From NCBI GenBank assembly GCA_945879625.1, contig CAMCVA010000001.1, forward strand, positions 62,001 through 126,000: a DNA stretch of 64,000 bases. The letters run 5' to 3'. A program made the position numbers and the translations under genes. Source of the DNA: Flavobacterium psychrophilum. GTDB taxonomy: Bacteria > Bacteroidota > Bacteroidia > Flavobacteriales > Flavobacteriaceae. Below are positions 9,054 through 18,683 of the stretch, in pieces. The notes beneath the pieces are model-generated. The model saw only the letters and a program-made list of their open reading frames with translations. It ran no database searches and had not been told where the DNA came from. How positions within the stretch are numbered: position 1 is the first letter of the stretch; each line of letters opens with the position of its first letter.

Positions 9054-9875
9054 ATGCAGCAAATAGTAACTTTTGTATTTAAAAACAGCTATCGTTTGCT
9101 GTTTTTGCTGCTTTTATTCCTATCCTTTATTTTAACGGTTCAGTTTCATTCTTTTCATCGCAGCAAAGTAATTAGTTCTGCCAATTTTTTTACAGGCGGC
9201 GTCTACGAACGGGTGAATTCCATCAGCGAATACCTGCGGCTAAAAGACCAAAACAACCAGTTGGCGATAGAAAATGCTCGACTTAAAATGCTGCTGTTTA
9301 ATGTAAAAGACAGCACCTTGGCGCCTCGACTCGATTCGATTAAAGGGGTGAAAAAGGTGAATATTATTGTTTCAAAAGTAATTCACAACGCCTACAACAC
9401 CCACGAAAACTACCTCACCATAAACAGTGGTTCTGCACAAGGCATTCAATCCGACATGGGCGTCATTAATAGCGCTGGGATCATTGGAATTATTGACAAA
9501 ACTTCCGAAAACTACGCTTCGATCATTAGCATATTGAATGTGAAATCCCAAATCAATGCCAAAATCAAAAAAACAAACCACTTTGGTTCGCTTGTTTGGA
9601 ACGGGAAAAGTACCGGCTTCGTGCAACTCATTGATGTGCCTCGCTTGGCTTCAGTTCACAAAGGCGACACCATTGTAACGGGCGGTCAATCGGTAATTTT
9701 TCCAGAAAACATTGGCATCGGCACCATTGACAAAATTTATATCGACAATCAAACCAACTACTATACCCTCAATGTAAAATTGTTTAACGACATGACCAAT
9801 TTGGGACACGTATACATCATCAAAAGCAAAGACCGGGACGAAATTATTAACTTAGAAAAACCCGTAAATGAGTAG
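9054..9875 (+). CDS. mreC: Rod shape-determining protein MreC
   Basis: This bitopic inner-membrane protein links MreB to the periplasmic PBP2/RodA complex. The 273 residues show an N-terminal membrane helix (about 14-30, LLFLLLLFLSFILTV), a coiled-coil stretch around 55-80 (LKDQNNQLAIENARLKMLL), and the beta-rich MreC domain with typical GIQSDMGVINSAGIIGII and VTGGQSVIFPENIGIG segments. Its last codons overlap mreD by 8 bases, indicating translational coupling. It follows mreB in the same order as in most rod-shaped bacteria. Confidence 0.94.
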   Translation: MQQIVTFVFKNSYRLLFLLLLFLSFILTVQFHSFHRSKVISSANFFTGGVYERVNSISEYLRLKDQNNQLAIENARLKMLLFNVKDSTLAPRLDSIKGVKKVNIIVSKVIHNAYNTHENYLTINSGSAQGIQSDMGVINSAGIIGIIDKTSENYASIISILNVKSQINAKIKKTNHFGSLVWNGKSTGFVQLIDVPRLASVHKGDTIVTGGQSVIFPENIGIGTIDKIYIDNQTNYYTLNVKLFNDMTNLGHVYIIKSKDRDEIINLEKPVNE

Positions 9876-10374
9876 TGCTGTCTTTGTGAATTTCGCGCGA
9901 TTTTTGTTGCTTTTTATAGCACAAATTTTGTTGTTTAACAACATCAATTTGTTTGGGTATATCAATCCGTATCCGTACGTTTTATTTATCATCCTCTATC
10001 CGGTAAACGGAAATAAAACGGCCTTGTTATTGGCCAGTTTTTTATTGGGAATCTGCTTGGATATGTTTTGCAATTCAGGCGGAGTACACGCCTTGGCCAG
10101 TATTATTTTGGCCTATTTTAGACCGGCGCTTTTTAGATTTTCGTTTGGACTGAGCTACGAATACCAAACCGTAAAACTAAATGATGTGCTCACGCCCGAA
10201 CGGTTTACGTTTTTACTGTTGGCTGTAGCCATGCACCACTTCACCTTGTTTTTTCTAGAAGTATTTCGCCTAAATTTTTTATGGGAAATACTACTCAAAA
10301 CATTCCTTACAACTTTGTTTACTTTGTTGCTTTGCATCAGCATTATCTACATTATTAAGCCCAGTAGACGATGA
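9868..10374 (+). CDS. mreD: Rod shape-determining protein MreD
   Basis: This small polytopic inner-membrane protein has 168 residues and about five or six hydrophobic helices, and acts with MreC. The sequence is poorly conserved, as is usual for MreD. The call rests on size, hydrophobicity, the N-terminal NINLFGYINPYPYVLF segment, which is common in Bacteroidota MreD, and position between mreC and mrdA. It overlaps mreC by 8 bases and mrdA by 4 bases (ATGA), so the three are read as one coupled unit. Confidence 0.9.
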   Translation: MSSAVFVNFARFLLLFIAQILLFNNINLFGYINPYPYVLFIILYPVNGNKTALLLASFLLGICLDMFCNSGGVHALASIILAYFRPALFRFSFGLSYEYQTVKLNDVLTPERFTFLLLAVAMHHFTLFFLEVFRLNFLWEILLKTFLTTLFTLLLCISIIYIIKPSRR

Positions 10375-12275
10375 GAAAAGTAGTGCTGCCCACCTTTATC
10401 ATTGTGGCAACCGCCTTGCTCATCCTGCGGTTATTTTACTTGCAAATCATTGATGATTCCTTCAAGTTAAAATCAGAAAACAACGCCATAAAAATTAAAT
10501 ATGACTATCCCGAACGCGGCTATATCTACGACCGAAACGGTGCTTTATTGGTCGCCAATCAACCGTCGTATGATATCATGGTGGTACCCCGAGACATCAA
10601 AAACTTAGATACCCTCGAATTTTGTCAGCTGTTGGACATTTCCAAAGAGCAGTTTTTAAAAACCATTGCCAAGGCCAAAGTATACAGCCCGCGATTGCCG
10701 TCGGTTTTTTTGCCGCAACTCAACAAATTGGAGTTTGCAGCTTTTCAGGAAAAAATTCGAAAATTTGAAGGTTTTTACATTCAAAAGCGTTCGCTTCGCG
10801 ATTACCAAGTGCATTTTGGCGCCAACGTATTTGGTTTCATTACCCAAGTGAACGAAAACTTAATCAAGAAAAATCCCTATTACAACAGTGGTGATTTAAT
10901 TGGCCGACAAGGCGTGGAAGAAAGCTACGAAAATACCTTACGGGGCGTAAAGGGAGTAAAATATACCTTGAAGGACAAATACAACCGGGAAATTGGCTCC
11001 TACAAAGAGGGCAAATTTGACACCATAGCCGTGCAAGGAAAAGACATCAATCTCACCATTGATGCCGAACTGCAAAAATATGGCGAAGCACTCATGATAA
11101 ATAAACGCGGCGGAATTGTAGCCATTGAGCCCAGTACGGGTGAAATTTTGGCGCTAGTTACCGCACCCTCCTATGACCCCTCTATTTTGGTGGGCCGTCA
11201 ACGTTCTAAAAACTATACCAAACTCTACCGCGATTCGATTGCCAAACCGCTATACGACCGCGGACTTCTAGCCGAATATCCACCAGGCTCACCCTTTAAA
11301 ATTCTCACTGGTTTGGTGGCGCTTCAAGAAGGAGTGATCAACGAACAAACTTCTGTGGTGTGCAATCACGGATTTAGTTATGCACGAGGCCGATTTATGC
11401 GTTGCCACTGCCACGGCGGCGCCTTGCAATTGCATCGCGGAATTTACGAATCCTGTAATGCCTATTTTTCAACTGCCTACATGAAAACCATAAACAAATA
11501 TGTTCGTCCGGCCGACGGAGTTGATATATGGAGCAATCACATTCAGAGTTTTGGTTTAGGGCAATTTATGGGCTATGATTTACCAACAGGACGCAAAGGA
11601 AAAGCGCCCACCTCCAAAACCTATAAACGCATTTACCCCAATGGTGGCTGGCGAAGCACTGCTATTGTTTCTAATGCAATTGGACAAGGAGAAGTGTTGA
11701 TGACGCCCATTCAATTGGCCAATATGATGGCCGCTGTAGCCAATCACGGGTTTTACTATACGCCTCACATCATCAAAAAAATTAAGGGAGAAGTGATTGA
11801 GAAAAAATACCGGACCAAACATGTAACCAGCATCAACAGAAAATATTTTCAACCGGTTATTGACGGACTTTTTGATGTGTATAATATGGGAACAGCTTAT
11901 GCCTTGCAGGTAGATGGCATAGAGATATGTGGGAAAACGGGTACCGCTGAAAATTTTGCAAAAATTAATGGCAAACGAACCAAATTGCAAGATCACTCCA
12001 TTTTTGTGGCCTTTGCTCCGCGCAATAACCCGAAAATTGCCATCGCTGTTTTGGTCGAAAATGGCTATTGGGGTGCGCGATGGGCGGGACCCATTACCAG
12101 TTTGATGATCGAGAAATATTTGCGCAAAAAAATTACCCGCGTTGATTTAGAAAAGCGCATGTTGGAAGGAAGTTTACAAGGAGAATATGCGCGATATACT
12201 GGCCGAAAAGTAGTTGACAGCTTATTGCTAACTAAAAAAGCAGAAGATGACGCTGAGGCCGAAATTGAAAATTAG
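10371..12275 (+). CDS. mrdA: Penicillin-binding protein 2, elongation transpeptidase
   Basis: This class B penicillin-binding protein crosslinks peptidoglycan during cell elongation. The 634 residues begin with one membrane anchor (about 5-25). A pedestal domain with ERGYIYDRNGALLV follows, then the transpeptidase with SxxK at Ser307-Lys310 (PPGSPFK), SxN at Ser361-Asn363 and KTG in CGKTGTAEN. Between SxxK and SxN lies an unusual Cys/His-rich loop (Cys331, His333, Cys345, His346, Cys347, His348) with Cys362 inside the SxN motif, which could bind a metal. It overlaps mreD by ATGA and is followed 6 bases later by rodA, its glycosyltransferase partner. Confidence 0.96.
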   Translation: MRKVVLPTFIIVATALLILRLFYLQIIDDSFKLKSENNAIKIKYDYPERGYIYDRNGALLVANQPSYDIMVVPRDIKNLDTLEFCQLLDISKEQFLKTIAKAKVYSPRLPSVFLPQLNKLEFAAFQEKIRKFEGFYIQKRSLRDYQVHFGANVFGFITQVNENLIKKNPYYNSGDLIGRQGVEESYENTLRGVKGVKYTLKDKYNREIGSYKEGKFDTIAVQGKDINLTIDAELQKYGEALMINKRGGIVAIEPSTGEILALVTAPSYDPSILVGRQRSKNYTKLYRDSIAKPLYDRGLLAEYPPGSPFKILTGLVALQEGVINEQTSVVCNHGFSYARGRFMRCHCHGGALQLHRGIYESCNAYFSTAYMKTINKYVRPADGVDIWSNHIQSFGLGQFMGYDLPTGRKGKAPTSKTYKRIYPNGGWRSTAIVSNAIGQGEVLMTPIQLANMMAAVANHGFYYTPHIIKKIKGEVIEKKYRTKHVTSINRKYFQPVIDGLFDVYNMGTAYALQVDGIEICGKTGTAENFAKINGKRTKLQDHSIFVAFAPRNNPKIAIAVLVENGYWGARWAGPITSLMIEKYLRKKITRVDLEKRMLEGSLQGEYARYTGRKVVDSLLLTKKAEDDAEAEIEN

Positions 12276-12281
12276 CACAAA

Positions 12282-13538
12282 ATGAAAAACCAAAGTGTAA
12301 CCAATAACCTCGATTGGATCAGCGTAATCATCTATGTGGTTTTGGTTGTGTTGGGTTGGCTTAACATCTATTCTTCTTCTCTTTCCCTGTCAGACTCCAA
12401 CTTTATGTTTGATTTTGGACAGCCTTATGGCAAACAATTGTTGTATTTGTTTTTGACGATGCCCTTGATATTCATCATACTTGCGGTGGACGGGAAGTTT
12501 TATGAAAAGTTCTCCAGCGTCATTTATGGCATTGGATTGCTCTCTATTGCAGGATTATTTGTTTTTGGTAAAACGGTAAAAGGGCAAGCCAACTGGTATT
12601 CGTTTGGTTCATTTGGATTACAACCCTCCGAATTTGTAAAAGCGGCAACTGCCTTGGCATTGGCCAAATATTTAAGCGATGTGCAAGTAAACCTAAAAGA
12701 CGTCAACCGGCAAATACAAGCTTTGGCAATTCTGTTTTTTCCGGTAGTGCTTATTGCCATTCACGACCCCGGAAGTGCACTTATTTATGTTGTCTTTGTT
12801 TTTGTAATGCACCGGGAAGGGTTGCCATCTTGGTATTTATGGACTGGTTTCATCGCCATTTTATTGTTTGTCCTGGCCTTGCTTATACAACCGTTGGCTT
12901 TAATAGGCATTGCTTTGGCTGTTGTGATTATTGTGTACATTAAAAGCAGAATGATGGATCGCAATATCATTGCCAGTGCGTTGGTTATGCTTGTCCTTTC
13001 TGGATTTGTATTCTCGGTAGATTATGTGTTTGAACAAGTATTCAAGCAACACCACCGCGATCGATTTAACATACTCTTGGGCAAACAAGTCGATTTAAAA
13101 GGAATTGGCTACAACACCAATCAATCCGAAATTGCGATTGGCTCTGGCGGTTGGTTTGGAAAAGGCTATTTAGAAGGAACTCAAACCAAAGGCGGATTCG
13201 TTCCCGAACAACATACCGATTATATTTTTACCACCGTGGGCGAAGAATGGGGCTTTATAGGGTGTCTTCTTGTTATTGCATTATTTGTAGGGCTTATCTT
13301 TCGAGTCATCTATTTGGCCGAGCGGCAGAAAACCAAATTTAGTCGCGTCTATGGCTATGGGGTAGCCGGCATCCTATTCATCCATTTTTTCATCAATATT
13401 GCAATGGTAGTCGGAGTTTTCCCTACCGTAGGTGTGCCGCTGCCGTTCTTTTCCTATGGAGGATCGGGCCTGTGGGGCTTTACCATCTTGCTTTTCATCT
13501 TTCTGAAAATGGATGCCAATAAGGTAAACGAATGGTAA
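12282..13538 (+). CDS. rodA: SEDS peptidoglycan glycosyltransferase RodA
   Basis: This polytopic SEDS-family enzyme polymerises glycan strands from lipid II during elongation, with PBP2. The 418 residues contain about ten membrane helices, the LQPSEFVKAA motif near residue 112, and the C-terminal FPTVGVPLPFFSYGGSG signature with the expected Pro and Ser residues. It is the last gene of the mre cluster. It ends 2 bases before a perfect 12-base-pair terminator shared with the converging protease gene. Confidence 0.96.
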   Translation: MKNQSVTNNLDWISVIIYVVLVVLGWLNIYSSSLSLSDSNFMFDFGQPYGKQLLYLFLTMPLIFIILAVDGKFYEKFSSVIYGIGLLSIAGLFVFGKTVKGQANWYSFGSFGLQPSEFVKAATALALAKYLSDVQVNLKDVNRQIQALAILFFPVVLIAIHDPGSALIYVVFVFVMHREGLPSWYLWTGFIAILLFVLALLIQPLALIGIALAVVIIVYIKSRMMDRNIIASALVMLVLSGFVFSVDYVFEQVFKQHHRDRFNILLGKQVDLKGIGYNTNQSEIAIGSGGWFGKGYLEGTQTKGGFVPEQHTDYIFTTVGEEWGFIGCLLVIALFVGLIFRVIYLAERQKTKFSRVYGYGVAGILFIHFFINIAMVVGVFPTVGVPLPFFSYGGSGLWGFTILLFIFLKMDANKVNEW

Positions 13539-13540
13539 TA

Positions 13541-13570
13541 AAAAAAGCTTCTGTTTTAGAAGCTTTTTTA
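13541..13570. terminator. Perfect bidirectional terminator between rodA and prc
   Basis: Arms of 12 bases (13541-13552 and 13558-13569) pair perfectly around a GTTTT loop. They carry an A-run on one side and a T-run on the other, so the hairpin serves both converging transcripts. Confidence 0.9.
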
Positions 13571-13573
13571 CGT

Positions 13574-15826
13574 TTAGGACTTGGGCGATTTGCTCTTTGA
13601 TACGGATGTAGTCGCCGATTTTTGAATGGACTTGGGCAGTAAATCTCCCAACACATTGAGGGCTTCCTCTACGTAGATATCTTTCTCTAAGGACTCGTGC
13701 CAACGTTCTCTCTTTTCTTTTAGCGAGATATCAGTATTCATCAACACTTGCTCATAGGGCAACGAATTAAATTTTAATTGAGAATCGTAGTCCGAAATGG
13801 ATTTATATTTTTTGGCCTTTTCTTCTAAGGTTTCTTGTTCTTTTTTAAATTTATCCAACTGCAAACTATAGGTGTTTTCGTTATTGCGTTGATCAATCCA
13901 AGCCGCATTTTCATTGATTAATTTATAGGTTGAATTGGCTAAAACTCGATTTTTACTGCGTTCGATAGCCGCGTCAAAATTGGCTTGTTTAGTCCAAAAA
14001 TTATATTCCGCCGGATCAATTTTGTCCCAAGGCATGGCGTTTTCAATGTCGCGTTCCCCCATTTTTAAATAGGTATAACGATCGGGAATAGCCACATCAC
14101 TGCTCACACCCTCCAATTGGGTAGATCCACCATTGATGCGATAGAATTTTTGGGTGGTTGTTTTTAATGCCCCCAAATCGCCCACGGTATTGCCGCGCAC
14201 AAATTGGTTCAAGTCAATTACATTTTGTACGGTCCCTTTTCCGTAGGATTGTTTACTTCCTAGGATAATGCCTCGTCGGTAATCTTGAATGGCTGCCGCC
14301 AAGATTTCGGAAGCCGAAGCCGAAAAACTATTAATCATAACAACCAATGGGCCATCCCATTGCACGTTGGCATCGCGATCAAATAATACTTCTTTTTTTC
14401 TCCCTGCCGATTTCACCTGCACAATTGGGCCTTGTTCGATGAATAGTCCGGCAATATCCACAACGGTTTTTAACGATCCGCCACCATTGTCCCGCACATC
14501 GACCACAATTCCTTTCACGCCGGCTTCTTTGAGTCGTTCTACCTCAATCGCCATATCTTTTGCGGCATCACGGCCGTCGTTATTTTCAAAATCGATGTAA
14601 AACTTAGGCAAATAAATGACGCCATATTTCACGCCATTTTTCTCCACCATGCTAGATTTGGCATAGGTTTCTTCTATTTCTACGATATCACGGATAATCG
14701 AAATTACCTTTAAAGTTCCGTCAACTTTTTTTACCGTGAGGCGCACTTCGGTGCCTTTGGGCCCTTTTATTTTTTTGACTACATCGTCCAACTGCATGCC
14801 GCCCACATCAACGGGTTCGTCACTGCCTTGGGCCACTTTGAGAATCACATCGCCCGATTCGAGTTCTTTGCCACGCCAAGCTGGTCCGCCCGAAATGAGT
14901 TCCGAAATCTCGGTATAATCATTTTTCTTTTGCAAACGGGCGCCAATGCCTTCGAGTTTTCCGCTCATGCTCACGTCAAAACGCTCTTTCTCGTCGGGTG
15001 GAAAGTAATTGGTGTGCGGATCAAATCGCGTAGCAATGGCGTTTACATAGACCGAAAACCAATCGGTGTGGTCCAAGTCGTGCAAGAATGTAAAGTATTC
15101 GTTGAGTGATTTTAACGAGCTTTCGCGTGTTTCTTTTTCGAGTGCTTCAAAGGTTTTGGGTGTGGTAGGCACCTCTTTGCTGGGTGCGGAATCCGTGAGC
15201 TGAATTTTAGTATTCGGACTATCCACGTCATCGGTCTTCTTGGATTTTGGTTTTATTCCTTTTTCTAAATCATCTTGCATTTTGAGTTTGTCGGTCAAGG
15301 AAGAAAGCGTAGATAATTTAATTTGTTTGCGCCATTTGTCATACAACTCTTCAGTGGTTTTGGCATAGGGTAATTTTTCGTAATCGGTGTTGAAACTTTC
15401 ATCAACCGAATAATCAAACGGTTGAGATAAAATATCGGTATAAAATGTTTTACTTTCTTCGATGCGTTTCAGCAATCGATCATAGGTCAGGTTGAAAAAA
15501 CTCAAGTCTTTGTCGCGAATCTGATCGTCGAGTTGGGTTTCATATACCGCAAATTCATCGATATCGGCTTGTAAGAAAAAACGTTTGGACGGATCTAAGG
15601 CCGTGATGTAGTCGTTGTATACGCCTTTTGAAAATTCGTCGTCAATTGTTGCCGGATTGTAATGTCCGCGCTCAATCACAAAAGTGAGTAACTCAATTAG
15701 CAGTTTGTCTTTCTCTGGATCTGATTTGGGTTCACGAGGAATAAAGCTCCACAAGGCAACCGAGAGTGCTACAATGAGCAGCAGTATTTTATAATTTCTT
15801 TTCATAAATAGAAGTATTGCTTTCAT
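13574..15826 (-). CDS. prc: Carboxy-terminal processing protease (Prc/Tsp, S41 family)
   Basis: This periplasmic serine protease degrades or trims proteins from their C-termini and often regulates peptidoglycan hydrolases. The 750 residues begin with a signal-anchor (about 10-28). An N-terminal Tsp domain follows, then a PDZ domain (about 250-335, with GIGARLQ and DVILKVAQG) and the S41 catalytic core with the Ser in NSFSASASEI and the Lys in SYGKGTVQ. The C-terminal DUF3340-like helical region is last. Start codons at 15826 (MKAILLF) and 15805 (MKRNYKI) are both possible. The second gives the more typical leader. It converges on rodA. Confidence 0.93.
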   Translation of the reverse strand: MKAILLFMKRNYKILLLIVALSVALWSFIPREPKSDPEKDKLLIELLTFVIERGHYNPATIDDEFSKGVYNDYITALDPSKRFFLQADIDEFAVYETQLDDQIRDKDLSFFNLTYDRLLKRIEESKTFYTDILSQPFDYSVDESFNTDYEKLPYAKTTEELYDKWRKQIKLSTLSSLTDKLKMQDDLEKGIKPKSKKTDDVDSPNTKIQLTDSAPSKEVPTTPKTFEALEKETRESSLKSLNEYFTFLHDLDHTDWFSVYVNAIATRFDPHTNYFPPDEKERFDVSMSGKLEGIGARLQKKNDYTEISELISGGPAWRGKELESGDVILKVAQGSDEPVDVGGMQLDDVVKKIKGPKGTEVRLTVKKVDGTLKVISIIRDIVEIEETYAKSSMVEKNGVKYGVIYLPKFYIDFENNDGRDAAKDMAIEVERLKEAGVKGIVVDVRDNGGGSLKTVVDIAGLFIEQGPIVQVKSAGRKKEVLFDRDANVQWDGPLVVMINSFSASASEILAAAIQDYRRGIILGSKQSYGKGTVQNVIDLNQFVRGNTVGDLGALKTTTQKFYRINGGSTQLEGVSSDVAIPDRYTYLKMGERDIENAMPWDKIDPAEYNFWTKQANFDAAIERSKNRVLANSTYKLINENAAWIDQRNNENTYSLQLDKFKKEQETLEEKAKKYKSISDYDSQLKFNSLPYEQVLMNTDISLKEKRERWHESLEKDIYVEEALNVLGDLLPKSIQKSATTSVSKSKSPKS

Positions 15827-16045
15827 TTATTGACCAGTTGGTAAGTCGTTTTGCCAAATTAACCTGGGATATTTTGGCCAAATCATGCGGAGGCTAATTT
15901 AGAAAGTTCGCGGTAAATAATCGGAATAAACCACTGATTTTATTTTAAAATTAACGAAACAAAATTGGTTTTATTTCACAAGGCAATTGCAGCAAGATGC
16001 AATTCGCTAAAAAGTAGTAATTTAGCCCATTCAAACTCAATTCCC

Positions 16046-17629
16046 ATGAAAATAAGACTTCTTGCCCTTCTTATGCTAGCCACCCTAAACGGCTTGGCCA
16101 ACACCAAAGTTGTTGTAGATCCTGTTGTGATTAGCACCCGCATCACGGCTGCTTTTCCGATTGAAATGAATAGCTTAGACCCGTATTTATTGACGGCCAA
16201 CGTGAGTACGGCGGCAACCAATGCCAGCATCACGGCGGTGAATTTCACCATTGACGGGGTGGAATATGCCGCAACCAATCCCGTTGTTTCCCAATACGAT
16301 TATTGGTGGACCCCAAGCAGTTTTGGCACGCACAGCATCAGCATTACCGCGGTGGATTCAGATGGAAATTCGAGTAATTACAGCTGCACCGTAGACGTGG
16401 CCAACCCATCGGTCGATCGTACCATTCAAACCTTTGAAAACGCGTTGATTGATTGGGGCTCCTTGGGATCGCAGTGGGCCTATGGCACCTTTAATTTGCC
16501 GCAATCGGTCGGAATTTACGAAACCATAATAGCCAATTTTTCTGTATCCTGCCCAAATGTTTCGGGCGGTTGTGACGATTGGGATCGCTTGTGTTGGGTG
16601 CAAATTCAGAATTCTGCAGGTGAATGGGTGGAGCTAATTCGCTACATCACGCCTTATGGAATTGGCTGTAACCACACTATAGATGTAACCGATTTTGAAT
16701 CGCTCTTGCAAGGAAATGTTCCCTTTCGCGTATATATTGATACCTGGGGAACCGGCGGTTGGAACATCAATTTGAATTTAGAATATGTGATAGGATCACC
16801 GGTCTACAAATACAGCAGCGTGAATGAAATTTGGGAAGGCTATTACAACTTTGGCGACCTGAGTAATTTGCAGCCCGTACCCGTAAAAACGGTAACAATA
16901 CCAGCTAATACAGCGGCTATGAATTTTAGACTAATTACTACCGGCCACGGCTGGGGAAGTAACAATACCGGCAATGCCGCCGAATTTTATTACGCAATAC
17001 ACAAACTCAAAATAAATGACATTACCAATGCCTCGCTCAACCAAACCCTGTGGCGTTTTTGCAACCCCAATCCAGACAATTGCAACGGACAATTAGGGAA
17101 TTGGCAATACAACCGTGCGGGCTGGTGTCCAGGTGCGATATCGACACCCTACCAGTATGATTTGAGCAGTTATATTCCGTTGGGGAACTTTCAGTTTTCT
17201 TATATCTTCAAAGAAACGTATCGCGATTTATGCAACGCCAGCAACCCGAATTGTGTATCGGGTGTGAACTGCGCCGATTGCAACGACGGCTATAACCCCT
17301 ATTACCGCGTTGGCGGCTATATGATTTACAAAGGTGATCAGCCTATACCAACGTTGGCTACCAACAACCCGACTAAAGAAAACTATAGCGTACAAGTGTA
17401 TCCTAATTCTACCTCGGATATTTTTCACGTTAAATTAGACAAGCCTTGGAACACAATTGTAGTTACCCTGCATACGGTATCGGGCGAAGCCATCAAGAAT
17501 TACCACTTTAAAACCACCGAAGAGTTAAATGCCTTTGATTTTAATGTGAGCGGCTTGAGCGCTGGGATGTATTTTATTAAAGTATATAACTCGTCGTTTA
17601 GTTACAGTGATAAAATTTTAGTAAAATAG
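16046..17629 (+). CDS. Secreted PNGase F-like amidase with T9SS C-terminal domain
   Basis: This is a 527-residue exported protein related to peptide-N4-(N-acetylglucosaminyl)asparagine amidase F, which releases N-glycans from glycoproteins. A signal peptide (1-19, ending GLA) precedes an Ig-like domain (about 30-118). The PNGase F N-lobe (125-255) has Cys169, Cys176 and Asp180 in CDDWDR, matching catalytic Asp60. The C-lobe (275-435) has GHGWG, Glu313 in AEF (matching Glu206) and RAGWCPG. The place of PNGase F Glu118 (TETW) is Asp232 (IDTW). Residues 448-527 form a type IX sorting domain (VYPNS...AGMYFIKVY), so it is released or surface-bound. The ATG at 16046 was chosen over an upstream TTG at 15965 because it gives a clean signal peptide. 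Confidence 0.88.
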   Translation: MKIRLLALLMLATLNGLANTKVVVDPVVISTRITAAFPIEMNSLDPYLLTANVSTAATNASITAVNFTIDGVEYAATNPVVSQYDYWWTPSSFGTHSISITAVDSDGNSSNYSCTVDVANPSVDRTIQTFENALIDWGSLGSQWAYGTFNLPQSVGIYETIIANFSVSCPNVSGGCDDWDRLCWVQIQNSAGEWVELIRYITPYGIGCNHTIDVTDFESLLQGNVPFRVYIDTWGTGGWNINLNLEYVIGSPVYKYSSVNEIWEGYYNFGDLSNLQPVPVKTVTIPANTAAMNFRLITTGHGWGSNNTGNAAEFYYAIHKLKINDITNASLNQTLWRFCNPNPDNCNGQLGNWQYNRAGWCPGAISTPYQYDLSSYIPLGNFQFSYIFKETYRDLCNASNPNCVSGVNCADCNDGYNPYYRVGGYMIYKGDQPIPTLATNNPTKENYSVQVYPNSTSDIFHVKLDKPWNTIVVTLHTVSGEAIKNYHFKTTEELNAFDFNVSGLSAGMYFIKVYNSSFSYSDKILVK

Positions 17630-17633
17630 TAGC

Positions 17634-18404
17634 ATGCAAGCAAAACCTCTCATCCTAGTTACCAATGACGACGGCATTACCGCTCCTGGAATTCGGGCAC
17701 TGATTGCCGTGATGAGCGAAATTGGCCAAGTGGTGGTTGTGGCTCCCGATAAACCGCAAAGTGCCATGGGACATGCCATCACCATCAACAACACCTTGTA
17801 TGTGCATAAAATTTCTGCCGAAAACGCTGCAATAACCGAATACCAGTGTTCGGGCACCCCGGTTGATTGTGTAAAATTGGGCGTCAATGAATTGCTGCAA
17901 ACCAAACCCGATTTGTGTGTGTCAGGCATTAACCACGGATCAAATTCTTCGATTAATGTAATTTACTCGGGCACCATGAGCGCTGCGGTTGAAGCCGGCA
18001 TTGAAGGCATCCCGGCTATTGGATTTTCGTTATTGGACTACGATTGGAATGCCGATTTTGAACCCGCAAAAGCCTACATCAAAAAAATAGCCTTGGAAGT
18101 TTTGGCCAATGGCTTGCCCAAAGGTGTAGTCTTGAACGTAAATATTCCCAAATTGGCCGCAACCGAACTAAAAGGAATAAAAATTGCCAGACAAGCCCAT
18201 GCGCTGTGGGTAGAAAAATTTGACAAACGCCAAACGCCGTATGGCAAAGACTATTACTGGCTCACGGGTGAGTTTGTAAACCAAGACAAAGGAACCGACA
18301 CCGACGAATGGGCATTAGCCAATGGCTATGTTTCGATTGTGCCGGTGCATTTTGATCTAACGGCCCACCACGCCATACAAGAATTAAACGACTGGAATTT
18401 ATAG
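17634..18404 (+). CDS. surE: 5'/3'-nucleotidase SurE
   Basis: This metal-dependent phosphatase removes phosphate from nucleoside monophosphates and is linked to stress survival. The 256 residues open with the metal-binding VTNDDG motif (two Asp), then Ser in PQSAMGHA and Asn in SGINHGSN, the complete SurE ligand set. It starts 4 bases after the stop of the PNGase-like gene and leads into a tight run with a small membrane protein and lpxB, an arrangement common in flavobacteria. Confidence 0.95.
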   Translation: MQAKPLILVTNDDGITAPGIRALIAVMSEIGQVVVVAPDKPQSAMGHAITINNTLYVHKISAENAAITEYQCSGTPVDCVKLGVNELLQTKPDLCVSGINHGSNSSINVIYSGTMSAAVEAGIEGIPAIGFSLLDYDWNADFEPAKAYIKKIALEVLANGLPKGVVLNVNIPKLAATELKGIKIARQAHALWVEKFDKRQTPYGKDYYWLTGEFVNQDKGTDTDEWALANGYVSIVPVHFDLTAHHAIQELNDWNL

Positions 18405-18407
18405 CAC

Positions 18408-18680
18408 ATGAAAAAAATTGACCTTGTTCTGGGCGCATTATTGGGCATCTTCACTAGCCTACTGGGTAGTGTGCTTTTTATTATGCTGTTCACTTCCTAT
18501 GGGATTCTTGAGGGATTGCAATTTATTTTGGCCTCAGGCAAAATGGGAAAATTACTCACCTTGGGCGCCTTGCTGAACTTGTTTTTGTTTTTTGCGTTAC
18601 TCAAATGGAATAAAGAACTAATGGCCCGCGGAGTAGTATTGGGCAGCATTCTCCTTACCGTCCTAACTTTAGTAGTCTAA
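18408..18680 (+). CDS. Small membrane protein between surE and lpxB
   Basis: This 90-residue hydrophobic protein has three predicted membrane helices (about 5-30, 45-65 and 70-90) and few charged residues. I know no function for it. Its spacing (3 bases after surE, 3 bases before lpxB) shows that it is a translated member of the surE-lpxB operon, and I recall the same small gene at this place in related genomes. A link to lipid A synthesis is possible only by context. Confidence 0.8.
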   Translation: MKKIDLVLGALLGIFTSLLGSVLFIMLFTSYGILEGLQFILASGKMGKLLTLGALLNLFLFFALLKWNKELMARGVVLGSILLTVLTLVV

Positions 18681-18683
18681 GTC

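Noticed and set aside
15965..16045. N-terminal extension of the PNGase F-like protein from a TTG
   Set aside because: The extension is not signal-peptide-like; the ATG at 16046 begins directly with a normal signal peptide.
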